Below, piece after piece: positions 54,932 through 63,942 of a DNA stretch of 64,000 nucleotides (position 1 is the first letter of the stretch; each line of letters opens with the position of its first letter). Below the pieces are notes generated by a model, which searched no databases, had not been told where the DNA came from, and saw nothing but the letters and a program-made list of their open reading frames with translations. Origin of the DNA: Litorihabitans aurantiacus (GTDB lineage: Bacteria; Actinomycetota; Actinomycetes; Actinomycetales; Beutenbergiaceae). Location of the stretch: positions 310,001 through 374,000 of the forward strand of contig NZ_BSUM01000001.1 in NCBI RefSeq assembly GCF_030161595.1, read 5' to 3'. The position numbers were made by a program, and so were the translations under genes.

Positions 54932-55513
54932 CTACAGGTAGCGCTGCGGGTCGAACGCCTCGATCGGGATGATCCGGACGCGCGGCAGCGGCGTGTTGAA
55001 CGCGCCCAGGTCGTCCTCGAGGTCGTGGATCGTGAGGCCGTCCTCGACCAGCTCGGTGAAGCGCGCGTTCGCGAACTCGCGGAACGCCAGGAGCCCGACG
55101 CGGTGCTCCCCCTCGAGGAGGCGCTCCACCTGGGGGAGGAAGTCGCCGTCGTGGCTCGCGAGCAGCACGTCGCCACCGTTCTCGGCGACGGCCTCCAGCA
55201 TGCGCTGGATACCCATGTCGACGACCTTCTCGTGCGAGGCGCCCGACAGTGGGATCGGGTGGTAGCCGATCGCGAGCAGCGCCTGCACGAAGCCCATCGG
55301 CATCTGCCCGGAGGAGGCGTTGAGGAAGAACAGCGGGGTGATCGGCTGTCCCCAGAGCGACTGCGCGTAGTGGATGACGCGCTCCCAGCGCGGGCGCTCC
55401 TCGGGCGCCGGGCGGTGGCCCAGCACGCTCATCCCGAGCGTGGCGTCGATGTTCTCGCCGTCGATCAGCAGGTACGTGCGTCGCTGGGGCACGACGGTCG
55501 TGAGGGGCTCCAT
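54932..55513 (-). CDS. NYN-domain (PIN-like) ribonuclease-type protein
   Basis: A 193-aa protein of the NYN/LabA-like PIN superfamily. The acidic metal-binding residues appear in YLLIDGENIDA (about residues 14-24) and in VLLASHDGDFLPQVERLLEG (about 115-134). These proteins are thought to be RNases, but targets are unknown. A TACTGT box lies six bases before the ATG and directly touches the pspA terminator stem; there is no Shine-Dalgarno, so the message is probably leaderless. Confidence 0.9.
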   Translation of the reverse strand: MEPLTTVVPQRRTYLLIDGENIDATLGMSVLGHRPAPEERPRWERVIHYAQSLWGQPITPLFFLNASSGQMPMGFVQALLAIGYHPIPLSGASHEKVVDMGIQRMLEAVAENGGDVLLASHDGDFLPQVERLLEGEHRVGLLAFREFANARFTELVEDGLTIHDLEDDLGAFNTPLPRVRIIPIEAFDPQRYL

Positions 55514-55525
55514 GCGCTCACAGTA

Positions 55526-55573
55526 ACGACGACGGGCCCCGGGGAGCGCGTCGTCCCCGGGGCCCGTCGTCGT
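55526..55573. terminator. 20-bp perfect hairpin after pspA
   Basis: Arms 55526-55545 (ACGACGACGGGCCCCGGGGA) and 55554-55573 are perfect complements with an eight-base loop. It lies 26 bp after the pspA stop on the minus strand, and its far end abuts the -10 box of the NYN gene. Confidence 0.85.
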
Positions 55574-55599
55574 GAGCGATGCTCGTGACCGGCGCGACC

Positions 55600-56361
55600 T
55601 CAGCCCTGCGTGATCTGGTCGGCGGTGCCCGAGGCCGGCAGGACACCGCCCGGGTTGCGCAGCGCCTCGAGGCGCAGCTCGATCTCCGTCTTGTCGCCCT
55701 CGGCCTCGAGCGCCTCGAACTGCGACTCGAAGCTGGAGGCGGCGAGCTCGGCGTGGCCGGCGGCCTGTGCCTCCTCGCGGCGCACCGCGTCCTCCCAGCG
55801 GCCGAGCTCGGAGGTGGGGTCGAGCACGTTGATCGAGCCGATCGACTCCTGCACCTGGCGCTGCGCCTGGGCCGCCTTCGCGCGGGCCACGAGCTGGTCG
55901 CGCTTGCTCTGCAGCTGCCCGAGCTTGTCCTTCATCCCGGCCAGGCCGGCCTTGAGCTTCTCGGCGGTCTCGACCTGCGAGGCGACGATCGGCTCGCTCG
56001 AGGAGACCTCGCGCTCGAACTCGAGCTGCTTGCCCAGGGCGACGCGGGCGAGCTGGGTGAACCGCTCGGCATCGGCCGCGTTGCCCTCGCTCGCCTTGCG
56101 CTGGGCCGTGGCCGCGGCGGCCGCCGCCCTCGCGCCCCACTCCTGCACGGCGGCGCGGTCCTCCTCGAGGTCGGCCTGCGCGAGCCGCGTGTTCCCGATC
56201 GTCTGCGCGATCGCGTTCTCGGCCTCGACGATGTTGTTCGTGTAGTCCCGGATGAGCTGGTCGAGCATCTTCTGCGGGTCCTCGGCGCGGTCGATCAGCG
56301 CGTTGATGTTCGCCTTCGCGAGCTGGCTGATCCGTCCGAGAATCGTCTGCTTCTGCGCCAT
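55600..56361 (-). CDS. pspA: PspA/IM30-family phage shock protein
   Basis: A 253-aa, almost entirely helical ESCRT-III-like protein that coats and protects the cytoplasmic membrane under stress. MAQKQTILGRISQLAKANIN is the amphipathic membrane-binding helix; the long coiled coil contains LIDRAEDPQKMLDQLIRDYT and LKAGLAGMKDKLGQLQSKRD. The C-terminal 40 residues are acidic. It lies 50 bp downstream of the TPM-domain gene on the same strand, so both are probably one operon; PspC and PspF partners are not here. Confidence 0.93.
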   Translation of the reverse strand: MAQKQTILGRISQLAKANINALIDRAEDPQKMLDQLIRDYTNNIVEAENAIAQTIGNTRLAQADLEEDRAAVQEWGARAAAAAATAQRKASEGNAADAERFTQLARVALGKQLEFEREVSSSEPIVASQVETAEKLKAGLAGMKDKLGQLQSKRDQLVARAKAAQAQRQVQESIGSINVLDPTSELGRWEDAVRREEAQAAGHAELAASSFESQFEALEAEGDKTEIELRLEALRNPGGVLPASGTADQITQG

Positions 56362-56411
56362 CGCTGGCTCCTCTCGCTTCGTGGTGAGGCTGATGTGGTC
56401 AGGCTACGCGG

Positions 56412-58581
56412 CTAGAAGCGGCCACCGCGGGAACGGCCTCCGCCGGAGCGACGCCCGCCTCCGCTCGAGCGTCGTCCGCTCGAGCGTCGTCCGCTCGAGC
56501 GTCGTCCGCTCGAGCTCGAGCGCCGCGAGCTGCTGCCGCTGGAGCGGCGGCGCGACGAGCCGCCCCCGCCCCAGGACGAGCCACCGCCGCCGCCCCACGA
56601 TGAGCCCCACGACGAGCCGCTGCTCCACGAGCGCCGTCGCGCGCCGCCGTTGCCCAGCATCCCGCCGAGGATGAGCGAGCCCAGGTCCAGCCCGCCGTCG
56701 GTGCGGTAGCCACTCCCGTAGCCGCCTCCGTAGCCGCCCTGACCCTGCTCCCACTGCGCGACGTCGGACTGCGCCAGCTGGCTGGCCGAGCCCGCCATCG
56801 CCTCGGCCTGCTGCAGCGTGGCGACGGCGCGCTGCGGGTCGCGCGCCGCCTCCTCGCGCGCGACGCCGAGCAGCCGGATCGCCTCGGCCAGCCGCGTGCG
56901 CGCCTCGGGCCCGACGGCGCCGCGCCGCGCGTCCACGTACTCGTTCGTCGCGCGGATCGCGCTCTCGAGGCGGGCCGAGCGCTCACCGACCTGGGCCTGC
57001 GCCCGCTGCGCGACCTCGGCCTGCTCGCGGCGCGGGGCGAGCGCGGCGTCGAGCGCGGTCTCGGCGTCGGCCAGGCGGGCCAGCGTGCCGAGCGGGTCGC
57101 CGCCGGGCTCGGCGGCCGTGCGGGCCTGCTCGAGAGCGGTGCGTGCGGCTGCGGTGAGGGGGCGAGGGCCGGGTCGCCGGGGGCGAGGCGATCGGCGTCG
57201 GCGACGTCGGAGCTCAGCGACGCGCTCGCCTGCTGCAGGCGCGCGCTCGCCTCGGCGAGGTCCCGCTGGGCGTTCTCGACTCCGGCGAGCAGCGCCGTCG
57301 CCTGCGTGAGCGCGTCGCGGGCGACGTGGGCCTGCGCGACGGCGGACGCGAGCTCGCCCTGCTCGACGTGCTGCCGGCCCGTGACCAGGCTGCCGTAGGC
57401 GCCCTCGAGCAGCTGCGAGGCGTGGTCGGGGTTCGCGGACACCGAGGCGAGCGCTGTCGGCGGGTACTGCACCGCGAGGTTGGCGAGCGTGGCGCGCGCG
57501 GGCTCGACCCGGCCGCGCAGCTCGTCCACGCGGCGGCCGAGGTCCTCGAGCGCCTGCGGCGCGTTCGCCTGCTCCTGGCGCAGCGCGTCGAAGGCCTGGG
57601 CGCGCGAGGAGAGGTCGGTCTGGACGGCGTGGCACAGCTGGAGGATCTGGGTGGCGGTCGCGCGGCGCGCGGCGTCGTCGCCCTCGGGGATGTCGTCCAG
57701 CTGCTTGCGGAGGGCGAACGCCTGGCCGACGGCACCCTTCGCCTGCGTGAGGGCGGCGGCGAACTGGCGGGTCGCCTCGTCCCCGAACTGCGCCTGCGCG
57801 AACCCGAGGTCCTGCTCGAACTCGCGCACGTCGTCGTCGATCTCCACCAGGGCCGGGCCGCAGCGCGCGACCAGGTCCTTCGTCGGCTCGCCCGCGGCGC
57901 CCTGCGCCTGGCCGGCGCCCCGGTCGCGGCGGGTCGAGCGGTAGACGCCGAACCCGACGACGGTGCCGACGGCGATGACGCCACCGATGAGCAGCGGGGT
58001 GCGGATGCCGCCGCTCGACCCGCGCAGCGCGTCGGCGGTGTCGATCGTGGCCTGCGCCCAGTCGCCGTCGCCGTCGGCCGCGTCGCGCAGCGCGCCCTCG
58101 GCGGCGTCGAAGGCCCGGTTGTACGTGCTGTCACCGACGGTGTCGGTCGCCGACAGCCCGAACTCGCGGTCCTCGACGGCGACGGCGAGGAGCAGATGGT
58201 CGTCCCCGAGGCCGGACAGGTCGGCGGTCTCGTCCGCCCAGGCGACGCCGTCCGCGCCGTCGAAGGAGTCCACGTAGACGGCCCAGAGCTGGTAATCGCC
58301 GTCGCTCGCGAGCTGCCGGATCGCCGACTCGGCTCCGCTGATGCTCCCGACGACGCTGCCGCTCGTGAGGTCGGTGACGGGGGAGCCCAGGCGCAGCGGG
58401 GCGTCGGCGGCGGCCGGGGCGGCCAGCGGGCCGAGGGTGAGGAGGGCGACCGCGGCCGTGGCGCCGAGGGCGGCGAGCGCGCGGGGGCGCGGCGCTCTGG
58501 GCGCTCTGGGCGCTCTGGGGGAGCGGAGCGTGCGGGGCCGGCGGGGTCGTGCCGGGCGTGGTCGGTGGCGGCGGCAGTCAT
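56412..58581 (-). pseudogene. TPM-domain membrane protein, frame broken twice
   Basis: When repaired about 720 aa. It would start at ATG 58581 (MTAAATDHARHDPAGPARSA), then a hydrophobic signal (ALAALGATAAVALLTLGPLA), a TPM phosphatase-like domain outside the membrane (about residues 60-190; SYLR-like SDGDYQLWAVYVDSFDG), one transmembrane helix (LLIGGVIAVGTVVGFGVY), a long helical region, and a Gly/Ser/Arg-rich tail (SSWGGGGGSSWGGGGSSRRR). Two breaks, at the G5 runs 58483-58487 and 57158-57162, are each fixed by one more G/C. A family with similar layout sits beside pspA in other actinobacteria. No other lesion is visible. Confidence 0.82.
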
Positions 58582-58828
58582 GCCCTCGATCCTGGCGGGC
58601 GGAGCGGTCGGGGCGCAACGACGTCGGCGGGGGAGAGATGCCCGCCCGGGGCCAGGCGATGCTCGCGCGGGGGAACATCCGGACCGGTGATTCCGTTGGA
58701 CAGCCCGAGTCATCATCGTGAGTACCCCGATGGGACGACCGTCCGACGGCGCCGCCGTCACAGACCGCCGCGGCGGTTCCCGCACCACCCGCACGGCTCC
58801 GCAGCACGCACCACGAACGAGGCACCGC

Positions 58829-60490
58829 ATGACGTCAACCACCCCGCCCGGGTCCCGCCCGGCCACCTCCGACACCGATGCTCGGGGGCGCCACGACGAC
58901 GCCCCCGTGCGGGTGATCGACGCCGTCGACGCCCCCCGCACCGACGCCCTCGCCGGCGGTGCGCTCGCCGCGGACGCCGCGCCGTCGGACGCCGCTCCCT
59001 GGGACGCGACCGCAGCCGACGGCGCACCCGCCGCCGACGGCGCACCGCAGCGACTCACGCGAGCGAACCTGCGTCTGATCACGCTGCTGCTGGTCTCGGC
59101 GTTCGTCGTCATCCTCAACGAGACGACCATGGGCGTGGCGCTGCCGCCGATCATGGCCGACTTCGGCATCACCGCCGCGACCGGGCAGTGGCTCACGACG
59201 GCGTTCCTGCTCACCATGGCCGTCGTGATCCCGACGACGGGCTGGCTGCTCGGGCGGCTCGGGACGCGCGCGGCCTACCTGCTCGCGATGTCGACCTTCA
59301 CCGCGGGGACGGCGCTCGCGGCGTTCGCACCGACCTTCGAGCTGCTGCTGACGGCCCGCGTGGTGCAGGCGTCCGGCACCGCGATCATGATGCCGCTGCT
59401 GATGACGACGGTGATGCGCGTCGTCCCGGTCTCCCAGCGCGGGCGCGTCATGGGCAACGTCTCGCTCGTGATCGCGGCGGCGCCGGCGCTCGGACCCAGC
59501 GCGTCGGGGTTCGTGCTGCTCAACCTCTCCTGGCACTGGATCTTCGGGCTGGTGCTGCCGATCGCCGTCGTGGCACTGATCTGCGGGGCGCGCTGGGTGC
59601 GCGAGGTGCGCACGCCCGGCACGATCCCGCTGGACGCGGCGTCGGTGCCGCTCGCCGTCGTGGCCTTCGGTGGTCTGGTGTACGGCCTGTCCGGCCTGGG
59701 CGAGGCGGCGCAGGCCGACCCGGTGGTGCCCGTGTGGGTGCCGATCGTGGTCGGGGCGCTCGCGCTCGCGGCGTTCGGGTGGCGGCAGCTGTCCCTCGCG
59801 CGCGAGAACCGGGCGCTGCTCGACGTGCGCGTGCTCGGCGTGCGGCAGTTCGCGCTCGCGGTGCTGCTGATGTGCCTGGCGATGTTCGCGATGTTCGGCG
59901 TGATGCTGCTGCTCCCGCTCTACCTCCAGGGTGCGCTGGGGCTGCAGCCGCTCTCGACCGGTCTGCTGATGCTCCCGGGGGCGCTCGCGATGGGTCTGCT
60001 CGGACCGGTGGTCGGGCGCGTGTACGACCGCGTCGGCGCGCGGCCGCTCGTGGTGCCGGGGCTCGCGATGGCGTCGGCCGGGCTCGTGCTGCTCGCGGCG
60101 GGCCCGACGGCGGCGTGGCTCGCCCTCGCGGGGCACGTGGTCATGTCGCTGGGCATGGCGCTCGTGTTCACGCCGATGTTCACGCAGGCGCTCGGGTCGC
60201 TGACCGGCCCGCTCGTGCCGCACGGTTCCGCGACGATCGGCACGCTGCAGCAGCTCGCCGGCGCGGCGGGGACGGCGGCGTTCGTCGCGATCCTCACGGT
60301 GCGCGAGGCCGCGGCGGAGGCCGCGGGGGCCACCGAGGTCGCGGCGCTCTCGGGCGGGGCGCACACGGCGTTCTGGGTCGGGGCCGGCGTGATGGCGGTG
60401 GCGGCGCTGTGCGCGCTGATGCTGCCGCGGGGTGCGGTGGGTTCCGGGGCGGGCTCGGGCTCGCCGTCGCCATCGGCCGCCGCCCACTGA
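58829..60490 (+). CDS. DHA2-family MFS drug exporter
   Basis: A 553-aa proton-driven exporter of the EmrB/QacA type. A disordered N-terminus of about 75 residues (many Ala/Asp/Pro) precedes helix 1 (LITLLLVSAFVVILNETTMG), the family motif in TGQWLTTAFLLTMAVVIPTT and LGRLGTRAAYLLAM, and the proline-glycine motif C in AAAPALGPSASGFVLLN. About 13-14 helices are present. The ATG has GAGG upstream; other in-frame starts lie further up. It is divergent from the TPM-pspA operon. Substrate unknown. Confidence 0.92.
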   Translation: MTSTTPPGSRPATSDTDARGRHDDAPVRVIDAVDAPRTDALAGGALAADAAPSDAAPWDATAADGAPAADGAPQRLTRANLRLITLLLVSAFVVILNETTMGVALPPIMADFGITAATGQWLTTAFLLTMAVVIPTTGWLLGRLGTRAAYLLAMSTFTAGTALAAFAPTFELLLTARVVQASGTAIMMPLLMTTVMRVVPVSQRGRVMGNVSLVIAAAPALGPSASGFVLLNLSWHWIFGLVLPIAVVALICGARWVREVRTPGTIPLDAASVPLAVVAFGGLVYGLSGLGEAAQADPVVPVWVPIVVGALALAAFGWRQLSLARENRALLDVRVLGVRQFALAVLLMCLAMFAMFGVMLLLPLYLQGALGLQPLSTGLLMLPGALAMGLLGPVVGRVYDRVGARPLVVPGLAMASAGLVLLAAGPTAAWLALAGHVVMSLGMALVFTPMFTQALGSLTGPLVPHGSATIGTLQQLAGAAGTAAFVAILTVREAAAEAAGATEVAALSGGAHTAFWVGAGVMAVAALCALMLPRGAVGSGAGSGSPSPSAAAH

Positions 60491-60531
60491 CGCCGCGGGG
60501 GACCTCTCCTCACCCCACGCGCGGGATCCGG

Positions 60532-60620
60532 TTCGACTGTGACACCCCGCACGGATACGGCGACGTATCCGTGCGGGGTGTCACAGTCGAATTGCTCACC
60601 GTGTCCGGCGCAACAGTCGA
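60532..60620. repeat. 28-bp perfect palindrome plus a third unit
   Basis: Arms 60532-60559 (TTCGACTGTGACACCCCGCA...) and 60564-60591 are perfect complements around the loop GCGA. A further inverted copy, TTGCTCACCGTGTCCGGCGC followed by AACAGTCGA, ends at 60620. Units share the outer end TCGACTGT and the inner CACGGATA with the arrays at 52.3 and 61.9 kb. It lies 41 bp after the MFS stop and before the DUF559 gene. Confidence 0.9.
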
Positions 60621-60735
60621 TCGACGGGGACGGTCCACCCATCGGGGTGGGGCCTGACGCGCCGGTTGTCCCCAGGGAGCCGTCGCGTTCTCGTCGTCCC
60701 CCGTTCGACGTCGCTGCGCCGGTGAGCGGTCACGG

Positions 60736-61776
60736 GTGCGGTGGACTCCCCGCATGTCGCAGCCCGATCCCCTCGCCGTCCTCACCGCACCGGCCGTGCC
60801 GGTGGACCGTCTCCGCCGTCGTGCCATCCCGATTCCTGCGGGGCTGATCGCGACCTCGCGACGCCAGCTGGGTCTCGTCAGCCGCGAGCAGTGTCGCCTC
60901 GCGGGTCTGCCTCGCGGCCGGCTGTTTCGCCTCCTCGAACGGGGCGACTGGCGGGAGGTGACCCGCGGGGTGCTGCTGGTGCAGGCCGAGGCGGTCGAGG
61001 TCGACGACTGGCCGGCGCGGGCGCGGCAGCGCGCACTGGTCGCGGCACTCGCGGGCGGTCCGGGGACCGTGCTTCTCGGCGCCGCGGCACTTGCGATGCA
61101 TGGGATCGAGGGGCCGGCCCTCGAGTACGTCCCCGAGTTCGCGAAGCTCGCGGGCGGTCAGGCAAGGGCGCGACCCGAGTGTCGGCAGCGACGCCTCACC
61201 CGGCGACCGGACGTCGTCGGGCACCCCAAGACCCTGACGATCGACGACGTGCTCGTGGCCGGTCCGCTCTGGGCGGTGGCTCAGACGCTGCCGTCGCTCG
61301 AACGGAGACGGGCGATCGCCGTCGTGGACAGCGCCCTCTACCGACGCAAGCTGCTGCGGCGCGACCTGCCGACGCTGATGGCCGCGCTCGCGGGCGTGCG
61401 CAACGTGCTCGCGCTGCGCGAGAGCCTCGGTCTCTGCGACGGCTGAGCGGAGTCGCCGCTCGAGGCGGCCGCTCGACTCGACTGCGTCGACGCGGGCGTG
61501 CCGCCCGACGACCTCCAACGCGTGGTGCACGACGCCGACGGCCGGTTCGTCGCTCGCTGCGACATGGTCTGGGAGCTCGGCGGCGGTCGACTGCTGATCA
61601 TCGAGATGGACGGCGGGCACCACCGGCGGGCCGGACGGGTCCGCATCGACAACCGGAGGGATCGCGACTTGGTCGCGCTGGGGTACATCGTCTACCACCT
61701 GGGGTGGGAGCACCTCGGAGGACAGATCCCGGGCATCGTCCGACGGGAGCTGGGGCGGGCCGGGCGGCTGCGGTGA
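60736..61776 (+). pseudogene. DUF559/AbiEi-like protein split by an in-frame TGA
   Basis: The reading frame runs from GTG 60736 (or ATG 60754, MSQPDPLAVLTAP) to a TGA at 61444-61446, then continues in the same frame to 61776 with no other stop. The first part looks like the AbiEi antitoxin-type N-terminal region (LVSREQCRLAGLPRGRLFRL). The second (ESPLEAAARLDCVDAG; LLIIEMDGGHHRRAGRVRID) matches the DUF559/Vsr-like nuclease fold with catalytic acidic residues. At the break, LCDG*AESPLE normally carries Arg, so a single CGA-to-TGA change is enough. Two short products or a dead gene are the options. Confidence 0.8.
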
Positions 61777-61883
61777 CTCGGGCGGCTGTGGTGACTCGGG
61801 CGGCAGCGGCGGGGTGGGTGCGGCGACACGGGTGGTCGCGGCGGTGCGGCTGCATCGACTTCGGTGGTCGCGGCGGACGTGGG

Positions 61884-61974
61884 GTCGAGTGTTGCGCTGT
61901 GCACGGTTACGGGGGCTTATCCGTGCACGGGGTCACAGTCGATCTGCTAACCGTGCGGAGCGCAACAGTCGATC
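61884..61974. repeat. Three-unit dyad element, copy 1
   Basis: A forward unit TCGAGTGTTGCG...CACGGTTAC (61885-61910) is followed by two inverted units, TTATCCGTGCACGGGGTCAC to 61942 and TAACCGTGCGGAGCGCAACA to 61972. Near-identical to copy 2 at 62127-62216; the 56 bases from CTTATCC to the end agree. Between the copies (61975-62126) and on to 62274 no gene is seen; G-rich filler and a short CTCCCCC/GAGGGGAG hairpin are present. Confidence 0.88.
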
Positions 61975-62126
61975 GGAGTTGGTGGCTGGGTGGGGAGGGG
62001 GAGGGTTCGGGGGTTGGGTCGGAGTGAGGCGTTCCGGTGGTCCGGGGGTGGGGGCCGGGGCTGGGTGGGAGGTGGTCGATGTTCCGCGGATCCTGGAGTT
62101 CGGTTCTCCTCCCCCGAGGGGAGGGG

Positions 62127-62216
62127 GTCGAGTGTTGCGGTGTGCACGGTTAGGGGGACTTATCCGTGCACGGGGTCACAGTCGATCTGCTAACCGTGCG
62201 GAGCGCAACAGTCGAC
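62127..62216. repeat. Three-unit dyad element, copy 2
   Basis: Same order as copy 1, forward unit from 62128, inverted units ending at about 62185 and 62215. It starts 243 bp after copy 1 and differs at a handful of bases in the first unit. It ends 59 bp before the convergent XPB stop. Confidence 0.88.
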
Positions 62217-62274
62217 TCCGCCTGTCCCCGCGCCGCGGTCAGTCGCCGCCGTCACCGGCTCCGCCGCGCCGCGG

Positions 62275-63942
62275 TCACTCGCCGTCCGCAGCGGCGCCGT
62301 CCAGCGCCCCCAGGTCCTCCGCGTCCACGATCCGGTAGGCGTAGCCCTGCTCGGCGAGGAAGCGCTGGCGGTGGGCGGCGAAGTCGGCGTCGACCGTGTC
62401 CCGCACGACCACCGCGTAGAAGTGCGCCGACCGCCCGTCACCCTTCGGCCGCAGCAGCCGACCCAGCCGCTGCGCCTCCTCCTGCCGCGAGCCGAACGCG
62501 CCCGAGACCTGGATCGCCACCGCCGCCTCCGGCAGGTCGACCGAGAAGTTCGCGACCTTCGAGACCACGAGCACCCGGATCTCCCCGGAGCGGAACGCGT
62601 CGTACAGCTTCTGCCGCTGCGTCACCGTCGTCGACCCCGTGATCACCGGCGCGTCCAGCGAGGCGGCGAGCTCCTCCAGCTGGTCGATGTACTGCCCGAT
62701 GATCAGCGTCTGCTCCTCCGGGTGGCGCGCCAGCAGCGACCGCACCACGTCCACCTTGCCCGGGGCCGTGGCCGCCAGCCGGTAGCGGTCCTCGGGCTCC
62801 GCCGTCGCGTAGGTCATCCGCATGGTCTCGGGCAGCGAGACCCGCACCTCCACGCAGTCGGCCGGCGCGATGTAGCCCTGCGCCTCGATGTCCTTCCACG
62901 GCGCGTCGTACCGCTTGGGCCCGATGAGGGAGAACACCTCGTCCTCGCGGCCGTCCTCGCGCACGAGCGTCGCGGTCAGGCCGAGCCGACGGCGCGCCTG
63001 CAGGTCCGCCGTCATCCGGAAGATCGGCGCGGGCAGGAGGTGGACCTCGTCGTACAGCACCAGGCCCCAGTCGCGCGCATCCAGCAGCTCGAGGTGCGGG
63101 TAGGCGCCCTTCCGCTTCATCGTGAGCACCTGGTAGGTCGCGATCGTGACCGGCCGGATCTCCTTGCGCGCGCCCGAGTACTCGCCGATCTCGTCCTCGG
63201 TCAGCGTCGTGCGCCGCACGAGCTCGTCGCGCCACTGCCGAGCGCTGACCGTGTTGGTCACGAGGATGAGGGTCGTCGCCTTCGCCGCGGCCATCGCGCC
63301 CGCGCCCACGATCGTCTTGCCCGCGCCGCACGGCAGCACCACCACGCCGGACCCGCCGTGCCAGAACGTCTCCACCGCCTCGGCCTGGTACGGCCGCAGC
63401 GACCAGCCGTCCTCGGCCAGGTCGATCGAGTGCGCCTCGCCGTCCACGTAGCCCGCGAGGTCGTCCGCGGGCCAGCCGAGCTTCAGCAGCACCTGCTTGA
63501 GATGGCCGCGCTGGGAGGGGTGCACGACGACGGAGGTCTCGTCCAGCCGCGTCCCCACCAGGCCCTGGGTCCGCTTCGAGCGCAGCACCTCCTCCAGCAC
63601 GGCGCGGTCCAGCGCGTGCAGCACGAGGCCGTGCGCGGGGTCGGACAGGATCTGCAGCCGCCCGTAGCGGTCCATCGTCTCGGCGACGTCGATCAGCAGC
63701 GCGTGCGGCACGGGGTAGCGCGAGTAGCGCACGAGCGTGTCGACCACGCCCTCGGCGTCGTGGCCCGCGGCGCGCGCGTTCCACAGGCCGAGCGGGGTGA
63801 GGCGGTAGGTGTGGACGTGCTCGGGCGCGCGCTCCAGCTCCGCGAAGGGGGCGATGGCGCGCCGGCACGCGCCGGCGTCGGGGTGGTCGACCTCGAGCAG
63901 GAGGCTCTTGTCGGACTGGACGATCAGAGGGCCGTCGGGCAT
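62275..63942 (-). CDS. XPB/Ssl2-type DNA repair helicase
   Basis: A 555-aa superfamily 2 DNA helicase. An N-terminal helicase-associated region (MPDGPLIVQSDKSLLLEVDH) is followed by motif I VVLPCGAGKT (about 210-219), motif II DEVH (about 297), motif III GLTATLVRE, and the C-terminal lobe with SKVANFSVDLPEA and motif VI SRQEEAQRLGRLLRP. Bacterial XPB homologues are common in actinobacteria and unwind DNA in repair. The ATG at 63942 has GAGAGG eight bases upstream. It is convergent with the DUF559 gene. Upstream of its start only 58 bp remain. Confidence 0.95.
   Translation of the reverse strand: MPDGPLIVQSDKSLLLEVDHPDAGACRRAIAPFAELERAPEHVHTYRLTPLGLWNARAAGHDAEGVVDTLVRYSRYPVPHALLIDVAETMDRYGRLQILSDPAHGLVLHALDRAVLEEVLRSKRTQGLVGTRLDETSVVVHPSQRGHLKQVLLKLGWPADDLAGYVDGEAHSIDLAEDGWSLRPYQAEAVETFWHGGSGVVVLPCGAGKTIVGAGAMAAAKATTLILVTNTVSARQWRDELVRRTTLTEDEIGEYSGARKEIRPVTIATYQVLTMKRKGAYPHLELLDARDWGLVLYDEVHLLPAPIFRMTADLQARRRLGLTATLVREDGREDEVFSLIGPKRYDAPWKDIEAQGYIAPADCVEVRVSLPETMRMTYATAEPEDRYRLAATAPGKVDVVRSLLARHPEEQTLIIGQYIDQLEELAASLDAPVITGSTTVTQRQKLYDAFRSGEIRVLVVSKVANFSVDLPEAAVAIQVSGAFGSRQEEAQRLGRLLRPKGDGRSAHFYAVVVRDTVDADFAAHRQRFLAEQGYAYRIVDAEDLGALDGAAADGE

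Noticed and set aside
60736-61446. Complete short gene ending at 61446
   Set aside because: The same frame continues with the conserved nuclease half right after the TGA, so this is one interrupted gene.
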